Shown in pieces: positions 57,106-64,000 of a stretch of DNA of 64,000 nt. The notes beneath the pieces were generated by a model. It did not search any database, was not told where the DNA came from, and saw only the letters and a list, made by a program, of their open reading frames with translations. Numbering within the stretch: position 1 is the stretch's first letter; every line of letters begins with the position of its first letter. Source of the DNA: Deltaproteobacteria bacterium (GTDB taxonomy: Bacteria; Myxococcota_A; UBA796; GCA-2862545). The stretch is from positions 1-64,000 of the forward strand of contig REDI01000052.1 in the NCBI GenBank assembly GCA_007693595.1, written 5' to 3'. The position numbers were made by a program, and so were the translations under genes.

Positions 57106-57426
57106 ATGTTCTACGAGGTCAACTACGACGAAGAGACGAGAGTTCTGCTCGAAGGGCAGGCTTCCGGCGCGCTCTCGAAGGGAGGCAGCAGCGGACCTTC
57201 CTTCATCCCCGACGAGGCCCTCAACAACTCGATCAAGCTGATCAAGCAGGTCGCGCAAAAGGTCACCTCCGAGATCGCGCCGGTGGTCGACGGCACCTAC
57301 TGCGCCATGGACATCACCTTCTCGGTCCGCGCCGACGGCAACGGCACCGTCATGATCGCTCAGGACCCCAGCCTCGGGCAGTTCCAGGTCACGATCAAGC
57401 GGCCCATCCTCAAGCGTTCTTCCTAG
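57106..57426 (+). CDS. Trypco1-like small protein (CU044_2847-type)
   Basis: 106 residues. A short N-terminal strand, a Gly/Ser turn, one long helix (ALNNSIKLIKQVAQKVTSEI) and a closing sheet (DITFSVRADGNGTVMIAQDP ... FQVTIKR) match the layout of trypsin-co-occurring domain 1 proteins. Those are small partners of trypsin-like or NLR-like conflict systems. The sequence match is moderate, and no protease is adjacent. GGAGG is 5 bases before the ATG. The pseudokinase-like gene follows 16 bases later. Confidence 0.6.
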   Translation: MFYEVNYDEETRVLLEGQASGALSKGGSSGPSFIPDEALNNSIKLIKQVAQKVTSEIAPVVDGTYCAMDITFSVRADGNGTVMIAQDPSLGQFQVTIKRPILKRSS

Positions 57427-57442
57427 CAACTCAGGTAGGCCC

Positions 57443-58972
57443 ATGGAGATCGGAGAGACCGTCGAAGAGTGGCGCGTCGAGGCCCATCAGCCCAGCTCAC
57501 CCAGCGTGGGACGCGCGCTGGGCCGCAACGCCGAAGGCCAAGCCGTCGAGTTGCTCTGGCCCACCCCCGCCTCCTCAGACAACCTGACCTTCTTCCGCAG
57601 CGTTCATACATCGAGCCGAGCGGGCCACCCCACCACGACCGTCCTGGGGCCAGCCAGCCGCCCCGTGGCGGTCCGTCCCAAGCTCGCCGCGCCGACCTTC
57701 GAGCAGCTCCGCCCTCCCTTCGAGCCGTCCGTCGTGGCGGCCATCGGCAGGGAGCTCGCGCCGGCCGTCCTTCAGCCCGGGCTCCCCGATGGACTCGGTC
57801 TGACGGACTTCGGGATCGACGAGTCCGGGCGCCCGGTCTTCGCCCCCCTGGGCGGCCCCTCCCCTGGCCTCAAGCATCCCCCTCACGTCGTGCTCGCCTC
57901 GGTGCTGTTCTGGCTTCTCACCGGCGAGCGCGGCCCCCCCACCAAGGTCGGCATGGACCGTGCGGCCCTCGTCCCAGAGCTCCGCGACCCTATCGAGCGC
58001 CTCCTCTCCGGCGACACACTCGACATCCATCGAGCGCTCGAGGCCGCGTCGGGCAGCCTTCCCGATCTACGAGAACACGCCGATGTGCCAGACGTCGCAG
58101 CCCCCAAGGCCAGCGTCTCGAGCGACTCACGCTTGGGCGAGGTCAAGCTGACGACCGGCGACGCCTCGAAGGTTCGCCGCGCCCGCCGCGACGCTCCGCA
58201 CGACCTCATCGTGCTCTCCCCCGATGCCGCCAGGGCCCTCGGTCCCGGAGAACGTAGCCGAATCGCGGGGGAGCTCCGAATCGACAAGGCGGTGATCGAC
58301 CAGGCCATCGCCCAGGGCGCTGCGCTCCCCCTGCCCGACTCGGTCGCCATACGCGGCCTAGAGGGCGCCTCGATCCTAAAGAAACCAGGGCTCTTGCTCA
58401 CGATGGTGGGGGTCGTGGCCCTGTTGGGTGCCGCCGCGATCTTCGTGATCGGGCTCCTCGCGATGCTACCCCTCGGACTGATCGTCGGGGGGTTCCTGGT
58501 CGCCCTATCGCTCGTGGTCGGGGTGGTTGGGCTCGTTCCTCTCGGTGCCGCCATCGTAAAGGGCATGAGCTACCAGCGGAGTGTGAAGGACTGGCACAAG
58601 CTCGCCGATGCCCGCCAGCCTCATGATCTCACAGATCCCCTGCGCGAGACCCTCTACGAAGCACGCCGTGCCCTCGGCACGTCGGAGCTCCCCGATCTCG
58701 CCGTGCAAGACCTCCGCGCCTCCCTGGACCAGATCGAAGAGATCCTCCCCGAGCTTGAACGAAGCTATGACAACGAGGAGTCCGAGCGCAACGCGCTGCG
58801 CGGTCAGGTGTCGGAGCTCCGCGCCGGCGCGGCCGAAATCGTCCAGGCCGCCACCCAGCCAGCCAACCTCGAGGCGGAACACACCCTCGACCATGCGCGC
58901 ACGGCGCTCTCGCACGCGCGGCGCTCACTCGGCGCGTTGAAGTCGAGCCAGGGCGCCCTCTCAGGCCGATGA
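57443..58972 (+). CDS. Membrane protein with a degenerate kinase-like region and coiled coil
   Basis: 509 residues. Residues 80-200 recall the C-lobe of a Ser/Thr kinase (LTDFGI at 120-125; VLASVLFWLLTGERGP at 150-164; then a helix like the end of PknB domains). The HRD catalytic loop, the Lys/Glu pair and APE are missing, and the N-lobe is not recognisable, so it would be inactive. Two membrane spans lie at about 314-372. A coiled coil fills about 410-500. It follows the Trypco1-like gene and may be its membrane partner. The kinase relation is inferred from pattern only. Confidence 0.6.
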   Translation: MEIGETVEEWRVEAHQPSSPSVGRALGRNAEGQAVELLWPTPASSDNLTFFRSVHTSSRAGHPTTTVLGPASRPVAVRPKLAAPTFEQLRPPFEPSVVAAIGRELAPAVLQPGLPDGLGLTDFGIDESGRPVFAPLGGPSPGLKHPPHVVLASVLFWLLTGERGPPTKVGMDRAALVPELRDPIERLLSGDTLDIHRALEAASGSLPDLREHADVPDVAAPKASVSSDSRLGEVKLTTGDASKVRRARRDAPHDLIVLSPDAARALGPGERSRIAGELRIDKAVIDQAIAQGAALPLPDSVAIRGLEGASILKKPGLLLTMVGVVALLGAAAIFVIGLLAMLPLGLIVGGFLVALSLVVGVVGLVPLGAAIVKGMSYQRSVKDWHKLADARQPHDLTDPLRETLYEARRALGTSELPDLAVQDLRASLDQIEEILPELERSYDNEESERNALRGQVSELRAGAAEIVQAATQPANLEAEHTLDHARTALSHARRSLGALKSSQGALSGR

Positions 58973-58985
58973 GCAGGGCGGGCCG

Positions 58986-59606
58986 ATGAGTCGACGCGGG
59001 CAAGCCAGGACCGATCGGATCCTCTCGCTGATCCCCCCCTCGACCCTGGTCATCGACGTGGGTGCCGATCACGGCTACGTCGCGGCCGCCGTCGGCGCGA
59101 TCGCTACGGAGCGGCAGCCCCACCGACGAGGCTCCGTCCCCGTCCGATGGGTGATCGCCGACGGACTCAGCCCCTTCCGCGAGGTGGAGTGCGCCGTGAT
59201 CGCGGGCATGGGAGCGCTGAGCATCCAGCGGATCCTCGACCAGGGACCACGACCCTCCATCGCCATCCTCCACGCCCCGGATGATCCCCAACGCCTCCGC
59301 CGCACGCTCGCCGAGTCAGGCTACCGGATCGACGCCGAGTGCCTCGCCCCCGAAGGCAACCGCTACGCCGAGATCCTTCGCGTCGTCGAGGGCCGAGAAC
59401 ACGCCCGAGGGCTGTGGTTGGAGTACGGCCCCCTCCTCCTCCAGAGCGATGACCCCTTCCTTCGCGCGCACCTGGAGCATCACCGCAGCTACCACGAGTC
59501 GATCGCCAAGAAGCTCAGGCAGCACGCCCCGGAGCGGGCTGAGGACAGCCAGCGGAGGGTCGAGTTCCTTCGCGACCGCCTTGAGAGCTTAAATCCTCCT
59601 CCCTGA
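58986..59606 (+). CDS. TrmK/COG2384-like methyltransferase with shortened SAM domain
   Basis: 206 residues. It resembles tRNA (adenine-22-N1)-methyltransferase TrmK. It has the motif I region VIDVGADHGYVAAAVG, then IADGLSPF, the family's AVIAGMGALSIQRIL, ILHAPDDPQRLRRTLAESGYRID and a helical tail (HHRSYHESIAKKL). The segment after motif I, which normally holds the acidic SAM ribose loop and a helix, is replaced by about 20 basic residues (ATERQPHRRGSVP). SAM binding may be altered or lost. It is 13 bases after the preceding gene. Confidence 0.75.
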   Translation: MSRRGQARTDRILSLIPPSTLVIDVGADHGYVAAAVGAIATERQPHRRGSVPVRWVIADGLSPFREVECAVIAGMGALSIQRILDQGPRPSIAILHAPDDPQRLRRTLAESGYRIDAECLAPEGNRYAEILRVVEGREHARGLWLEYGPLLLQSDDPFLRAHLEHHRSYHESIAKKLRQHAPERAEDSQRRVEFLRDRLESLNPPP

Positions 59607-59655
59607 GCGACCCGGCCTCGGTGTAGACTAGAGACGGACTCACCCCGAGGCTCCC

Positions 59656-61377
59656 ATGCTGCTCTTCCTCTCCGTGCTCTTCACCTCTTCGGCGTGGGCC
59701 GAGCGGCCGCCCGGGGAACGCATCGCGGATGCGCTGGTGATCGACGTCACCGAAGACGGCTTCGAAGGCCTCGGGGCCGGCCTGCCCGGCGTCGTGCCCA
59801 CGGAGCTGGATCTGCCCGACGTCGGGCGGTCGGGCACGGTGCTCTTCGACTGGAACCTGGACGTCACAGGCCTCTTCGCGACCCTCGCCCTCGACCGACT
59901 CCAGATGAGGCCCGGCGACGGGGAGCTTGACATCCAGGCCGACGCGACCTTGGCCGTTAGCAACGAGACGAGCCCCGCCCGGGTCACGCTGGTCTACCAC
60001 AGCTGGCCGTGGCCGGTTACGTTGGTAGACTGCAATATCTACCTTCGCCCTGTCAACTTGGACGCGGCCACGAGCGCCACGATCTGGGCCGAGGACGATG
60101 GGGAGGGCGGCAGGCACTTCGAGGCCTCGGTCGCCCCCATGACCTGGGACTGGAGCCTGACGGGGAGCGATATCCGCGTCGAGAACTGCCTTATCGGGGA
60201 CATCAACGAAGTCCTCGAGCTGATCGACGTCTCGCTCTTCGACCTCTTGATCGACCCCCTGGAGCGCGAGATCGACCGTGAGATCCAAGGCCTGGTCGAC
60301 GGGCTCGGCGATGAGCTGGCCACAGCTCTGAACGGCTTTTCCCTCGACGAGACGCTCGACTTCAACGGGGCTCAGCTCGAGCTCCTGCTTGAGCCGGAAG
60401 ACGTCCAGATCACGCCCGACGGGATGAGGCTGATCCTGGCAGGACGCACCTACGCCGAGGAGCATCCCTGTGTCCGAGAACACGGCGTCACGGGTTCGCG
60501 CCGCGCCGGCGTGGCGCCCCCCCCTATCCACCACTCCAGCAGCGCCGCGACGCGGCACCACCTCGGCCTGCTGGGGCACTCTGACTTCTTCGATCAGACC
60601 TTGTTCGCCGTCTACCAGAGTGGCGCCATGTGCTTCGACATCGAGGGGAACCAGGGGGGCGTCAACCTGACCACGAACGTCCTTGGTCTGCTGGCCCCCA
60701 ACGCCTTCGACGACTTCTTCCCCCAGGCCAAGCCCATCAAGATTGAGCTCCGACCTACCCGCCCTCCAGTGCTCGCTCCTGTAGGTTCCCACGACATCAC
60801 CGTGGACGCGTCAGATCTCAAACTCGACATCTACGCCGAGCTCGACGGTCGACAGACCGCGTTGATCGGGGTCGATCTCGACCTCGAAGCGGGGGTCGAC
60901 CTGGTCTTCAGCGGGGACACCGGCAGCCTCGACATCGATCTGACCCTGGGTGGCGACAGCCTCCGCGCTACGTCACGTCCCAACGAGCTCGCGCCCGGCA
61001 CCGAGCAGGTCATCGGAGAGCGGATCGGCGGCCTCTTCGACACCCTCGCGGCCCCCATGTTGGGGGGCGCGCTCGAAGGGCTCTCGTTTCAGGTGCCAGC
61101 CTTCGGAGGCTTCGGTCTAGCGAACCTGGAGGTCGAGGAGGCGGCCCAGGGCGGGAGCTGGCTCGGGGTCTATGCCCACGCCAGCGCAGTACCCTATGGA
61201 GGGGGAGGCGGCTGCGACGAGTCCGGTGGCTGCGACAGCGGCGCCGAGGGCTGTGCCGAGGGCTGCTCCCCGCTGAGCGGCGGGGGGCGGGGCCTGACTC
61301 TGCTCGCCATCCCCCTCGCGGTCACGTTGATGCGCCGACGCCGCTCACAGACCTTGCAGGCCCGCCAGGACGCCTAG
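59656..61377 (+). CDS. Surface protein with lipid-binding-like repeats and MYXO-CTERM-like tail
   Basis: 573 residues. The signal peptide ends AWA. Two beta-rich halves follow; the second contains APNAFDDFFPQAKPIKIELRP, reminiscent of BPI/LBP-type lipid-binding proteins. The C-terminus is a Gly/Cys-rich stretch (GGGGGCDESGGCDSG), then a hydrophobic helix (GLTLLAIPLAVTLM) and RRRR. This matches the layout of MYXO-CTERM/GlyGly-CTERM sorting tails, which are cut and replaced by an anchor at the cell surface. The ligand is unknown. The gene ends 33 bases into the convergent lipoprotein gene. Confidence 0.7.
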   Translation: MLLFLSVLFTSSAWAERPPGERIADALVIDVTEDGFEGLGAGLPGVVPTELDLPDVGRSGTVLFDWNLDVTGLFATLALDRLQMRPGDGELDIQADATLAVSNETSPARVTLVYHSWPWPVTLVDCNIYLRPVNLDAATSATIWAEDDGEGGRHFEASVAPMTWDWSLTGSDIRVENCLIGDINEVLELIDVSLFDLLIDPLEREIDREIQGLVDGLGDELATALNGFSLDETLDFNGAQLELLLEPEDVQITPDGMRLILAGRTYAEEHPCVREHGVTGSRRAGVAPPPIHHSSSAATRHHLGLLGHSDFFDQTLFAVYQSGAMCFDIEGNQGGVNLTTNVLGLLAPNAFDDFFPQAKPIKIELRPTRPPVLAPVGSHDITVDASDLKLDIYAELDGRQTALIGVDLDLEAGVDLVFSGDTGSLDIDLTLGGDSLRATSRPNELAPGTEQVIGERIGGLFDTLAAPMLGGALEGLSFQVPAFGGFGLANLEVEEAAQGGSWLGVYAHASAVPYGGGGGCDESGGCDSGAEGCAEGCSPLSGGGRGLTLLAIPLAVTLMRRRRSQTLQARQDA

Positions 61378-61869
61378 GACCTCATCTCGGCCGTCCACCC
61401 ACTCCCCGGGGGCTAGGTGGGCCTCGAGGTGGATGGGCTGCGCGTCGACCACGGCCAGCCAGGCGAGGATCTTGGAGCCATCCGACTCGATCGGCGCACA
61501 CGTCGCCAGGGTCGCCTGGCCGAGCGCCGGGGCGTCGAGGACTCGTCCGATCCGATCGATCGAGATCCAGGCACAGGTCTCGTGCTCTCGGGGATCCAGG
61601 CTCTTGGCCGTCAGGAAGAGGATCTCGACCCCCTCACGAAGGAAGAGGCGCAGGACGACGGGATCCGCCTCGCCACGCCATGCCTCCCAACCGGGCGGGA
61701 CCTCGACCCGAAGGGGGAAGCTCGCCGGATCTGACCACTGGCCCGGCCCAACGAAGATGGGGGCTGGAGGCGGCGTCTGGTCTACCTCGACGGGATCCGG
61801 GGGCCGTGGCGGTGCACGACGACAGGCGAGGGCGAAGAGAGCCAGGACAAAGACCTGCGAGGTCCTCAT
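61345..61869 (-). CDS. Lipoprotein of unknown function
   Basis: A 174-residue lipoprotein with lipobox FALAC at residue 16. A Pro-rich linker (APPRPPDPVEVDQTPPPAP) leads to a small alpha/beta domain with two Cys (CAWIS and LATCAP) that could pair. I recognise no family. The ATG overlaps the stop of the enoyl-CoA hydratase gene (ATGA), so the two are coupled. Confidence 0.68.
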   Translation of the reverse strand: MRTSQVFVLALFALACRRAPPRPPDPVEVDQTPPPAPIFVGPGQWSDPASFPLRVEVPPGWEAWRGEADPVVLRLFLREGVEILFLTAKSLDPREHETCAWISIDRIGRVLDAPALGQATLATCAPIESDGSKILAWLAVVDAQPIHLEAHLAPGEWVDGRDEVLGVLAGLQGL

Positions 61870-62669
61870 GAGGGCAGCCCGAGGGCGCGGCGGTGCGCCG
61901 CGCTCCCCCAGACCTCCAGGAAGGCCTCGGCTTGGGACGAGGGGTCGTCGGGCTTGGCGATCTGAGCTTTGAGGGCCCGGATCGCAGCGGGCTCATGCGA
62001 AAGGCCCGGCCCGAGGAGCGCCTCCACCATCGCTGTGGCGTCGCCGCGGGCGAGCTGATCGATCACGCCGAGCTCGAGCGCCTGAGAGGCGGTGACCGGC
62101 TCGGAACGGAGCAGGAATCGAAGCGCGGCAGAAGGTCCGAGGCGCCGAACGAGCCGACCAGCGCCCCCCCAACCCGCCGCGACGCCGAGCCGAACCTGCG
62201 CGGGATCGAAGCGGGCGTCCGGGGAGGCCACGCAGAGATCGCACGCGGACACGAGCTCAACACCACCTCCTACGGCCGGACCTCGTACCACCGCGACGGT
62301 CACCATGGGCGCGGCGGACCACGCGTTGAGGAGGAGGGTCATAGCCCTGGACATCCTGCGACCTGCCTGGGGATCGAGCAGGCTATCGCGGACCTGGCCC
62401 AGGTGACCACCAGAGCAGAAGCTCGCCCCACTGCCCGAGGCGAGGACCGCGACCGCGACACGCTCCTGCACGAGCCGTGCGTAAGCCTCGGCGAGCTGAC
62501 GCATCATCCGGACCGTCAGGGCGTTGTGAGCGTCTGGATTGTCGAGCAGCAGCCACGCCGTCGTTCCGCGCCGCTCCAGGCGGACCTCGCCCGGTCGCGG
62601 TCGGACGTTGGCTTCAAGCTCCACGAGCGACTCCACCGAGAAACGGAGGGTTCGTTGAAGCTCCATCAT
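61866..62669 (-). CDS. Enoyl-CoA hydratase/isomerase family protein
   Basis: 267 residues with the crotonase fold: WLLLDNPDAHNALTVRMM, SGASFCSGGHL, AVVRGPAVGGGVELVSACDLCVAS and GVAAGWGGAGRL. The oxyanion Gly positions are present. One catalytic Glu is found in GGGVELV; the second site (usually E or D in the Gly loop) is W/G here, so the reaction type is unclear. ATG at 62669 follows AAGGAGG. It is coupled to the downstream lipoprotein gene, an odd pairing. Confidence 0.88.
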   Translation of the reverse strand: MMELQRTLRFSVESLVELEANVRPRPGEVRLERRGTTAWLLLDNPDAHNALTVRMMRQLAEAYARLVQERVAVAVLASGSGASFCSGGHLGQVRDSLLDPQAGRRMSRAMTLLLNAWSAAPMVTVAVVRGPAVGGGVELVSACDLCVASPDARFDPAQVRLGVAAGWGGAGRLVRRLGPSAALRFLLRSEPVTASQALELGVIDQLARGDATAMVEALLGPGLSHEPAAIRALKAQIAKPDDPSSQAEAFLEVWGSAAHRRALGLPS

Positions 62670-62820
62670 GCTCGTCCTCCTTGACGCGCTGCGCGAGCTT
62701 TGCACCCATCAGACGGCTAGCCGACCCGCGCCTCAGGCCATAGGATAGCGCGTCAGGCCTCGAGAGGGCCGCCGCCCCGCGCCCCTCCTTCACCTGACCA
62801 TCGACCTCACCGGAGCTCCG

Positions 62821-63336
62821 ATGTCCATTCGCAACCTTTGGATCCTGTTCACCCTGTCCGCCTGCGGAGGGGACGGCTCGGCCGACCTCCAAGTCGACCT
62901 CGATGGCATGGACTTCGACGGACGGATCTCGGTCTACCACGGCGGTCGACACATCGTCATCATCGATCGCGCCTTTGACTGCCGCGACATCGGCTGGATC
63001 CGAACCAACTACTTCGGGACCCCGAACCCCGCCTCCAGCTCGACCCCCTTCGCAGCCCTCCAGTTCACCTTCGATGGCGTCGACGGAGCGATCACCGAAG
63101 GAACCTTCGCCCTCGAAGGCGCGAACAGCCCAACCACGGGCTGGATCCTTGACAACCTCGACGTTCCCGCGAGCGGGAGCCCACCGCCGCTCGATGCTCA
63201 GCGGGCTCGAACGGCGAGCCTCCTCGACATCGACGAGGTGAACGATCGCCGAGTTCAAGGTTCTTTCGAAGCATTCTTCGGCCAAGGCACCGCCTCGGGA
63301 ACCTTTCGGACGACCTACTGCAGGAACCTCCTGTAG
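62821..63336 (+). CDS. Lipoprotein of unknown function
   Basis: 171 residues. The signal peptide has the lipobox TLSAC at about residue 15. The mature part is beta-rich with two later Cys (FDCRDI and TYCRNLL), likely a disulfide, and patterns such as LQFTFDGVDGAITEGTFALEG and VQGSFEAFFGQGTASGTFRTTYC that are common in beta-sandwich surface lipoproteins of these bacteria. GGAG lies before the ATG. It converges on rsmD with a 13-base gap. Confidence 0.7.
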   Translation: MSIRNLWILFTLSACGGDGSADLQVDLDGMDFDGRISVYHGGRHIVIIDRAFDCRDIGWIRTNYFGTPNPASSSTPFAALQFTFDGVDGAITEGTFALEGANSPTTGWILDNLDVPASGSPPPLDAQRARTASLLDIDEVNDRRVQGSFEAFFGQGTASGTFRTTYCRNLL

Positions 63337-63349
63337 GAGCGCTGCGCAC

Positions 63350-63883
63350 TCAACAGACCGGCCCAGCATTCCGGTAGACCCATAGACTCGTGGCTCCATA
63401 GACCCGATGCCGGTCCAGCGGGAGCTCACCTGCCCTCTCCGGCGCCTGCCTCCCGCGCTCGCACTCCAAGACGAGCCAGCGCTTGGCGAGGGGGGCGAGC
63501 CGCTCGACCGCCTGCACCGGATCGTGAGCGTATGGTGGGTCGAGAAAGACCCCATCAAAACACGAAAGCCTGCGGGCCCGCTGATAGATGTCCCCGCGAA
63601 GCAGGGTCCAGGTCGCTCCGACCTGCTCGCCCCTGGCACGGATGTCGACCAGGGCGGCGCGATCCTGCTCCACCAAGGTCACGACGGCACCTCTCGACCA
63701 GCACTCCAGCCCGACGAGGCCCGCCCCTCCGAAGGCGTCGAGCACCGTCTGGCCGGTGAGGTCTTGGCCGAGTATCGAGAAGAGCGCCTCCCGGACGCGC
63801 TCGGTGGTAGGTCGGACCCCGCTTCGAACGGCTCCTCGCAGGGCTCGCCCTCGGGCCCTTCCCCCGGTGAGGCGAAGCGCCAA
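63350..63883 (-). CDS. rsmD: 16S rRNA guanine-966-N2 methyltransferase
   Basis: A 177-residue methyltransferase. RPTTERVREALFSILG, the SAM loop VLDAFGGAGLVGLECWSRGA and the catalytic FLDPPYAHD are all present. RsmD methylates N2 of G966 in 16S rRNA. The TTG start at 63883 follows GGAG that lies in the end of the upstream gene; only three bases separate them. Confidence 0.93.
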   Translation of the reverse strand: MALRLTGGRARGRALRGAVRSGVRPTTERVREALFSILGQDLTGQTVLDAFGGAGLVGLECWSRGAVVTLVEQDRAALVDIRARGEQVGATWTLLRGDIYQRARRLSCFDGVFLDPPYAHDPVQAVERLAPLAKRWLVLECERGRQAPERAGELPLDRHRVYGATSLWVYRNAGPVC

Positions 63884-63886
63884 GAC

Positions 63887-64000
63887 CTACTCCGGCCTAT
63901 CGATGGTCGGGCCCTCGGGCGCCTCGACGGAGTCCTTGAGGCTCCACCTACAGCGGCCCTCGACGCATCCGCAGGTGTCGAGCACCGCGAAGCAGGGCAA
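63887..64000 (-). CDS. C-terminal end of an unidentified gene (runs off the window)
   Basis: The last 37 codons of a minus-strand frame that continues beyond the right edge. The visible part has four Cys in its first half (PCFAVLDTCGCVEGRC) and an acidic, Pro-rich tail ending at TAG. The Cys cluster may bind metal. It ends three bases before the rsmD start, so the two probably share a transcript. The family cannot be judged from this stretch. Confidence 0.5.
   Translation of the reverse strand: MPCFAVLDTCGCVEGRCRWSLKDSVEAPEGPTIDRPE

Noticed and set aside
1-64000. CRISPR array, insertion sequence, prophage or rRNA operon
   Set aside because: No regularly spaced repeats, transposase, phage structural gene or rRNA stretch was seen on reading both strands.

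Overview
The window is 64 kb of GC-rich, densely coded bacterial chromosome. I infer a Gram-negative member of the Myxococcota or a close relative. The evidence is: many lipoproteins and outer-membrane-type proteins, an Hsp70 cassette with AgmX- and PEGA-like domains, a PknB-type Ser/Thr kinase, a tandem pair of DUF4349 proteins, and one C-terminus that looks like a MYXO-CTERM sorting signal. No rRNA, insertion sequence, prophage or CRISPR array is visible. Many genes start with GTG or TTG and many neighbours overlap by 4 bases, so several starts were moved inward to the codon with a Shine-Dalgarno sequence.

Left part (1-20.8 kb): two tandem paralogous lipoproteins; a KAS III enzyme; an ArsR-type repressor with two matching palindromic operators, one before its own gene and one before a neighbouring membrane-protein gene; an RlmD/TrmA-type RNA methyltransferase; an operon of desaturase, GNAT and lysine 2,3-aminomutase; a 697-residue orphan; a BNR-repeat lipoprotein; a DUF4336 protein; a DUF4349 pair; an M1 aminopeptidase with a HEAT tail downstream of class I fructose-1,6-bisphosphatase; and a DUF2914 membrane protein.

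Middle (20.8-35.7 kb): lipoproteins including an extracytoplasmic nuclease-like protein, a Ser/Thr kinase, a MATE exporter, a divergent pair of apparently inactive proteases (M28-like and subtilisin-like), a FadL-like porin, GluQRS, a metallo-beta-lactamase/beta-CASP nuclease with a LOG-like tail, family 4 uracil-DNA glycosylase and Maf.

The most striking locus is 35.8-42.9 kb. It holds, in one direction, an Hsp70 whose lid is replaced by a von Willebrand A domain, a GrpE-like protein, a second lidless Hsp70 with a long Pro-rich insert before its substrate domain, a membrane protein with a J-like N-terminus lacking HPD plus PEGA-like and AgmX-like domains, and a TPR-zincin. I read it as a dedicated, non-canonical Hsp70 machine reaching the envelope.

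Right part (42.9-64 kb): three tRNAs (Ala-CGC, Leu-TAA, Ala-GGC), greA followed by a RecG-family protein with degraded helicase motifs and an Arg9 tail, lepA, rpsT, an lptE-like gene with holA, rpsU, a TlpA-like thioredoxin, a cyclic-nucleotide-binding protein divergent from a Trypco1-like/pseudokinase-like/TrmK-like operon, a GlyCys-tailed surface protein, an enoyl-CoA hydratase and rsmD. A recurring theme is enzyme folds that keep their shape but have lost catalytic residues.
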